Source of the DNA: DATMNI01 sp035570275
Lineage (GTDB): Bacteria > Acidobacteriota > Terriglobia > Bryobacterales > Bryobacteraceae
Direction: 5' to 3'
Assembly: GCA_035570275.1 (NCBI GenBank)
Contig: DATMNI010000373.1
Location: forward strand, 1-64,000
DNA length: 64,000 nucleotides
The notes below the pieces were generated by a model. It had not been told where the DNA came from. It worked only from the letters and a program-made list of their open reading frames with translations, and searched no databases. Position 1 is the first letter of the stretch. Every line of letters begins with the position of its first letter. Both the position numbers and the translations under genes were made by a program. Below, piece after piece: positions 59,090-64,000 of this stretch.

Positions 59090-60556
59090 ATGGACCGTGA
59101 GGTGGCGCTACCAGAGCAGGTCGCGATAACCGGCCCGATTCTCTTCGTTCTGGCGGCCGTGTTCGTCGCGTTCTGCCCCAGCCTCGGAGCCTCATTCCAC
59201 CTGGATGACTACAACTTATTCTCCGACCCGGCAATCACATCGCCTTCGGGCTGGTGGTATGTCTGGCGTCCTTTGCAAACCCGACCGCTTACCTACTTCA
59301 CTTTCTGGCTGAACTACCAGTTCGGCGGACTCAATGCAGCCGGCTATCACGCCGTCAACCTGAGCTTGCACCTGATTGCGGTGTGGCTGCTCTATGGAGT
59401 ACTCGCGCGCCTTGTGGGTGAGAGAGCGGCGCTGGCCGCCGCCGCAGTCTTCGCGCTCCATCCTATCCAGACAGAGCCAATCGTCTACGTGTTCGAGCGC
59501 GCCACACTACTGGCGACGGTCTTCTGTCTGCTATCCATGCGACGCTGGCTCGATGGGCGATACTGGAGCGCTGCCGGCTGGTTCGCCCTGGCGCTTCTGA
59601 GCAAAGAAGAATGCGCCGCGTTTCCGCTCTTCCTGCTGATGCTCCGATGGGATCTTGTGTCCGCCGCTGGGATGCTCTGCCTTTCTCTAATTGCGGGAGC
59701 ACGGGTAATCCTCGTGTTGAAAATCCTCCACATCCGCGGTGCGGGTGCCGGCGCGGGTATTTCTCCGCTCGACTACTTCGCAACCCAGGGTACCGTGATT
59801 CTCCGCTACTTCCGGTTGTTGCTGGTACCCTACGGATTCACCTGCGACCCGGATATTCGCGTGGTACGGGACTGGCACGCGTGGTTGGCCTGAGCTGCTA
59901 TCGTTGCGGTGGCTGCGCTGGCATGGAAGCTGCACCGTCATGGAAAGTGGTTGGCCGCCGGTCTAATCCTGTTGGCGCCCAGTTCGACCATATTCCCCGC
60001 CGAGGATCTGGCCGCGGACCGGAGGTTTTATTTGCCGATGCTGGCCTTCGCCGCGCTGGCTGGGCTGCTCTTGAGCCACGCCCCGCGAGTGATCGTGATT
60101 CCGGTGGCGGTGGGCCTGGCCGTCTTGTCTTTCTTTCGTGCCCAAGTCTGGTCCACTGAACGGACGATCTGGGCGGAGGCCGTCCAACGCGCGCCCGGCA
60201 AGCTACGCCCCCGCATCCTGCTGGCGCGTGCCTCCGACACAGATGCGGCGCTACAAATCCTCGATACGGCCCAATCCATCGCCCCGAACGACCCCAGGCC
60301 CGCACTGGAAAAGGGATTGAGGTTGATGCAAGCGGACCTGCCAGGCCTGGCCCTGCCGCAGTTCGAGCATGCACTGGCTCTGGCACCCGACGATTTGATG
60401 GCGCTGAACAATCATGGCGCCGCTCTTGCCAAACTGGGGCAGCGGGATGCCGCCATCGATGATTTCCGTCACGCTCTACGGATTGATCCGTGTTGGGCCA
60501 GTGCTCGCAAGAATCTGGAGCGATTAGGAATCGCCTACCCAATCTCCTGCAAGTAG
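59090..60556 (+). pseudogene. PMT/TMTC-like glycosyltransferase with TPRs, split by a TGA
   Basis: Two frames, 59090-59893 (267 codons) and 59909-60556, are in the same phase and divided only by TGA 59891-59893 within WHAWLA-stop-AAIVAVAALAWK. The first part has a luminal FHLDDYNLF motif, RPLTYFTFWLNYQFGGLNAAGY and FALHPIQTEPIVYV, as in TMTC/DUF1736-type glycosyltransferases; the second has further helices and two TPRs (ALPQFEHALALAPDDLMALN, AAIDDFRHALRIDP). Together they give a normal 488-residue protein. A TGG to TGA change is the simplest explanation. Confidence 0.75.
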
Positions 60557-61140
60557 GTATCGACTAGTGGCTTAGGCCGACTCCTACGACGGAAGATCAC
60601 TCGAAGCACGCAAAAGCCAAACCCGGCCGCAGCCAATACCAGCGCCGCGGCGGATGGCTCGGGCACCGATGACGCTGTTCCGTGTGGCCCGCTGAAGGTC
60701 CCAAGGAGCGGCGTATCCAAATTGAAATGCATATTCCCTCCGGCTGAAGTAGTGCCACCTGCATCGGTGAGCGGCGGAAAGAAGGATAGGTTCAGAACAA
60801 CGCGAGGAGCCCCAAAGGGGCCGGTTAGATCGGACCGAAGTCCAAGAAAGGAGCCTGGGTCAAAAAGGACGACTGTAGATGTGGCGGGGGTCAACAACAA
60901 ACCATCTGTGCCCGTACCCGCAAAGCCTGAAAGCAGAATACTCCACGCCGCGTAAGTGTTGGTATCTGCGTTAAAGGTGAAGGAACCTGTAACGGTACCT
61001 TGGAGCCCTGTGGGTGAACCCCCACAACACAGATCCAAGTTCAGCGTCGAAAGATTCCAGGTTACCGGGCCCGCATTCGCAGTCCCTGTGGTAACGAGCG
61101 CTGGCAATAACCAGAGAATTGAACCCAAGAAAAGCTTCAC
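60535..61140 (-). CDS. PEP-CTERM secreted protein
   Basis: A 201-residue protein with a signal peptide (VKLFLGSILWLLPALVTTGT) and a C-terminal PEP-CTERM signal: VPEPSAAALVLAAAGFGFCV followed by FRRRSR. It would be processed by an exosortase and retained at or beyond the outer membrane. GTG 61140 is chosen because the signal peptide begins there. Its 3' end overlaps that of the gene above by 22 bases. Confidence 0.82.
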   Translation of the reverse strand: MKLFLGSILWLLPALVTTGTANAGPVTWNLSTLNLDLCCGGSPTGLQGTVTGSFTFNADTNTYAAWSILLSGFAGTGTDGLLLTPATSTVVLFDPGSFLGLRSDLTGPFGAPRVVLNLSFFPPLTDAGGTTSAGGNMHFNLDTPLLGTFSGPHGTASSVPEPSAAALVLAAAGFGFCVLRVIFRRRSRPKPLVDTYLQEIG

Positions 61141-61400
61141 GACTAGACCCCCCTTACCAGTCTTGATGAGGAGCCTGCGGCGAGGTCTTATAAAGATGGT
61201 TAAGCGCAGCTTACCACAATCGAGTAGGTCTGGCCGTACCAATCCATACCATAGAAAGAACATCCCGACATAGCCCAGTATGTTAACCGGGGTAATGAGA
61301 CGTCCAAGGTATTGCAGCGGACGTCAATGTAAGACGCTCTTGGGGTGTTGCGAGACGGAACTCGGGCTCGCCGCTCCTTACGAGGTCCGCCAAGCGGCCA

Positions 61401-62855
61401 CTACATCGCGCGTTCCGCAATCAAACACATCACCGCCAGTAAGCTGCACAGCAGTGGAAACCAATCGCCCCAGCGCGTGTACAAAGTCTGCCCGGTAACA
61501 TAGTTGAACCCCGTGTACGAGGCCGCCTGCACGTATAATGGCAGCGTGCCGCGCAACCGGCCGGCGGAATCGATGGTGGCGGTGATGCCATCGTTGGTCG
61601 ACCGCAGAATCCAGCGGCGGTTTTCGGCGGCGCGCATCCGCACCATGCTCAGGTGCTGCGCGCGCGCCGCACTCTTGCCGAACCAGCCGTCGTTTGAGAT
61701 GTTGAACAGCACCTCGGCGCCCCCGGCCGCGAACTTGCGCACGAAGCCGGGAAACACCGATTCGTAACAGATGAACGTGCCGATTTTGTGGCTGCCCACG
61801 GGTGAGACCACCACCTGCCTGCCGGCCACGAAGTCGCCGATCTCGGTCGAAATCTTGTTGGCGAAACCGAAGGGCCATGGCACGAATTCACCGAATGGCA
61901 CCAGGTTCACTTTGTCGTACCGGCTGATGGGGAAGCCCTCGGGCGAGACCAGCGTGGCCGAGTTGAGCGGCGCCCCGCCCGGAGTGTGCGCCACAATGCC
62001 CATCAACAGGTAGGCGTTGGTGGAGCGCGCCAGCCGGTCGGTGTAGTTCCGGAAATTTGGGTCCTCATAGTAGTAGAACGGCGCGGGCACTTCCGGCCAC
62101 ACAATGATGGAAGGCGGCTGGCGGCTGGCGGCCAGCGCGCCGCGCATCGTCAGCATCACCTGGTCGCGCTCCATCTGGTCTAGTGACGGCGGCGTCCACT
62201 GCTCGGTCTCGGAGATGTTGGATTGCACCAGCAGCGCCGTGTCGCGCCCGCGCTCGGCCGGCGGCATCGGGGGCAGGAAGACCAGAAACAGCAGGGGCAG
62301 CAGCCATAGCAATTCCACGCGCCGACGCCGCAGCACAGCGCCCGCCAGCGCCGTCGCCATCGTCATGAAGACGAACGAGACTCCATAAACGCCCGTAAGC
62401 GGCGCCAGGCGCAGCGGCACGCCCATGTCGATGGCCGCGTTGCCGAGCGCCAGCCACGCAAAGCCCAGCGGCCCGTGCGTCACCTCGACGGCGGTCCACA
62501 ACGCCGCCACCGCGGGCACCGCCCACCAGCGGCGCATCAACACTCCGGCCGCCAGGGCGAAGACGCCCATGTGGAGCGCTTTGACTACGCAAAACAACAG
62601 GAACACCGCCCACCCGGCCGCTTCGCCAAGTCCGCCGTGGAAGGCCAGAACAAACTGGATCCAGTAACAGATGCCGAACCAATAGACCACTCCAGACACC
62701 CAGCCGAGCAGGAAACGGCGCGGCCAGCGTGGTTCTCGCGCTACTGCCACCAGCAGCGGCGCCAGGGCCACGGGCGCCAGCCACACCAGTTGAAATCGCG
62801 GAAACGTGAGGATCAACAGCGCCGCCGAACCGAGCGCCAGCAGCAGGTTCAGCAC
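61401..62855 (-). CDS. lnt: Apolipoprotein N-acyltransferase
   Basis: A 484-residue inner-membrane enzyme that adds the third acyl chain to lipoproteins. About six N-terminal helices (1-190) precede a nitrilase domain. The catalytic triad is Glu in IIVWPEVPAPFYY (about 253), Lys in YDKVNLVPFGEFVPWPFG (about 313), and Cys in ICYESVFPGF (about 365). One helix closes the C-terminus. Its start overlaps the lipA stop by seven bases. Confidence 0.93.
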   Translation of the reverse strand: MLNLLLALGSAALLILTFPRFQLVWLAPVALAPLLVAVAREPRWPRRFLLGWVSGVVYWFGICYWIQFVLAFHGGLGEAAGWAVFLLFCVVKALHMGVFALAAGVLMRRWWAVPAVAALWTAVEVTHGPLGFAWLALGNAAIDMGVPLRLAPLTGVYGVSFVFMTMATALAGAVLRRRRVELLWLLPLLFLVFLPPMPPAERGRDTALLVQSNISETEQWTPPSLDQMERDQVMLTMRGALAASRQPPSIIVWPEVPAPFYYYEDPNFRNYTDRLARSTNAYLLMGIVAHTPGGAPLNSATLVSPEGFPISRYDKVNLVPFGEFVPWPFGFANKISTEIGDFVAGRQVVVSPVGSHKIGTFICYESVFPGFVRKFAAGGAEVLFNISNDGWFGKSAARAQHLSMVRMRAAENRRWILRSTNDGITATIDSAGRLRGTLPLYVQAASYTGFNYVTGQTLYTRWGDWFPLLCSLLAVMCLIAERAM

Positions 62856-63856
62856 GACGGCGGGTGAGCGGCCCGGCTTTCGGCGTTGGCAGCCTCGGCT
62901 TCGGCGCTTACGGCTTCGGCGCCCAGGGCGTCGGCGCTTACGGCGTCGGCCATGTAAGAGCTGCGCACCAGCGGGCCGCTGAACACCATTTTGAAGCCGA
63001 GCGACAGCCCGTACTCGCGGTAGGCCTCGAACTGGCGCGGCTCGATGAATGCTTCCACCGGCAGGTTGCGTCGCGTTGGCTGCAGGTATTGGCCAATGGT
63101 GGCCACGTCCGTACCGGCGGCGTGCAGGTCGCGGAGCAGCGCGTGAACTTCATCCCCGGTTTCACCGAGCCCCACCATGAACCCGGATTTCGTCAGCAGC
63201 CCGGACTTGGTCATCACGCCGGCGGCATACCGGCGCGCGAACGCCAGCACGTCCAATGACTGCCGGTACGCAGCCTGCGGGCGCACCCGCCGGTAGAGCC
63301 GCGGCACCGTCTCCATGTTGTGGTTGAAGACGTGCGGCCCCGCCTCCAGCACGCGCGCCACGGCTTCCAGATCGCCGCAAAAATCCGGTGTCAGCACTTC
63401 CACCCGTGCTTCGGGCAGCGCGCGCCTGACTTCGCGCACGGTCTCCGCAAAGTGCCGCGATCCGCCGTCCTCCAGATCGTCGCGGTTCACGGAGGTGATC
63501 ACTACGTAGCGCAGCCCCAGGCCGGCCGCCATCCGCGCCACGTTGGCGGGCTCGGCTGGGTCCAGGCGCGTGTCGTGTTTGTGGGCGTTGAGTTTCGGCA
63601 CCGCGCAGAAGCCGCAGCCGCGCGTACATCGTTCGCCCAAAATCATGAACGTGGCCGCGCCGCGATGAAAGCACTCGTGGATATTGGGGCAGCGCGCCGA
63701 CTCGCACACCGTGTGCAGGTTCAGCTTTCGCAGGCCGCTCTTGAGCTGGTGGAGCGATTCAAAATGGGTGCGGCTCTGGCGCGCCCACTCGGGCAGGCGG
63801 GGGCGAGGCGCCGGGCCGGCTCCCGCGAAAGAAAGCTGCACCAGGGAATCAAGCAT
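62849..63856 (-). CDS. lipA: Lipoyl synthase
   Basis: A 335-residue radical SAM enzyme that inserts two sulfurs into octanoyl groups of lipoate-dependent enzymes. The auxiliary cluster is CESARCPNIHEC (C51, C56, C62), and the radical SAM cluster CTRGCGFC (C77, C81, C84). Two oddities: the sequence MTKSGLLTKSGFMVGLGETG has a six-residue tandem duplication before the family GLGET motif, and the C-terminus ends in an Ala/Glu/Ser-rich tail with repeated SADALGAEAVSAEAEAANAE. Confidence 0.93.
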   Translation of the reverse strand: MLDSLVQLSFAGAGPAPRPRLPEWARQSRTHFESLHQLKSGLRKLNLHTVCESARCPNIHECFHRGAATFMILGERCTRGCGFCAVPKLNAHKHDTRLDPAEPANVARMAAGLGLRYVVITSVNRDDLEDGGSRHFAETVREVRRALPEARVEVLTPDFCGDLEAVARVLEAGPHVFNHNMETVPRLYRRVRPQAAYRQSLDVLAFARRYAAGVMTKSGLLTKSGFMVGLGETGDEVHALLRDLHAAGTDVATIGQYLQPTRRNLPVEAFIEPRQFEAYREYGLSLGFKMVFSGPLVRSSYMADAVSADALGAEAVSAEAEAANAESRAAHPPSC

Positions 63857-63888
63857 GGGGAGCGACCATGGAAGTCAAATCACGGGAA

Positions 63889-64000
63889 TCAATCACGCCG
63901 GTACCGCACCGGCGGTTGGAAGCCGGCATTCTCCAGTTCGGTCTTCGCCCTTCCGAAAGATTGCGTGTCGCTGAACGGACCCACCAACACGCGCGTCAGG
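63889..64000 (-). CDS. C-terminal end of a SPOR-domain protein (partial)
   Basis: Thirty-six codons run in from the window end: LTRVLVGPFSDTQSFGRAKT then ELENAGFQPPVRYRRD. RVLVGPF and the following helix and strand are the signature of a SPOR domain, which binds denuded peptidoglycan at the septum. The rest lies beyond 64000. The stop is TGA 63889-63891, 33 bases before lipA on the same strand. Confidence 0.7.
   Translation of the reverse strand, partial: LTRVLVGPFSDTQSFGRAKTELENAGFQPPVRYRRD

Noticed and set aside
1..64000. CRISPR array
   Set aside because: No direct repeats of 24-40 bases with regular unique spacers were seen; all tandem repeats have short units without spacers.

Overview
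The window looks like chromosome of a soil acidobacterium, probably of the Solibacter/Bryobacter kind. It is GC-rich, with dense high-GC wobble positions and very large mirror ORFs opposite real genes. Lineage markers are a VWFA-related secreted protein of acidobacterial type (30965-31957), an Oar-like TonB receptor with an N-terminal carboxypeptidase-regulatory domain (55062-58508), a 3' remnant of the soil-associated TIGR03435 family (49717-49833), PEP-CTERM proteins (60535-61140 and a broken one at 8824-9404) and many toxin-antitoxin pairs. No rRNA, tRNA, CRISPR array, transposase or prophage gene was found.

Layout. 1-14 kb: threonine dehydratase, LysR/YeiH, a RelE pair, a Tat-exported sulfatase with its radical SAM maturase, an ECF sigma module, an unusual Hfq, then three toxin-antitoxin pairs in a row (HicAB, MazEF, PIN). 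14.4-26.7 kb: a minus-strand purine/ureide catabolism cluster holding xanthine dehydrogenase, uricase, 5-hydroxyisourate hydrolase, allantoinase, allantoate amidohydrolase, ureidoglycine aminohydrolase and a probable ureidoglycolate amidohydrolase. OHCU decarboxylase is fused to the C-terminus of the molybdenum subunit, so every step from xanthine to glyoxylate is encoded. A carboxylesterase and two gene remnants interrupt it. 27-30.4 kb: a trimmed Ada-like methyltransferase coupled to a 2OG-Fe(II) oxygenase, a PepSY protein and a D-threonine-aldolase-like enzyme. 32.5-37.1 kb: a small microcompartment operon (BMC shell protein, CoA-acylating aldehyde dehydrogenase, a very small EutQ-N-like ORF, a hypothetical gene) running into recJ. 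37.3-49.5 kb: cupins, PilZ, LarB, an APC permease/cupin/Gfo-Idh-MocA operon, a DUF2339-like membrane protein, an S9 peptidase that has lost active-site segments, and a metallophosphoesterase. 50-64 kb: secreted proteins, a Tat-exported aminotransferase overlapping a SulP transporter, VapBC, the large TonB receptor, a PMT/TPR gene split by a nonsense codon, lnt, lipA and the end of a SPOR-domain gene.

Two dispersed repeat families stand out. Family A is a chain of short perfect hairpins (160, 30430, 30599, 41157, 49510) and sits beside truncated genes. Family B (34277, 47382) lies directly against the 5' ends of recJ and the S9 peptidase gene and appears to provide their ribosome-binding sites. 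The most unusual items are the xanthine dehydrogenase-OHCU decarboxylase fusion, the pentapeptide repeat inserted in uricase, the active-site-less S9 peptidase, the TGA-CTG junction in the microcompartment operon, and repeat families A and B.
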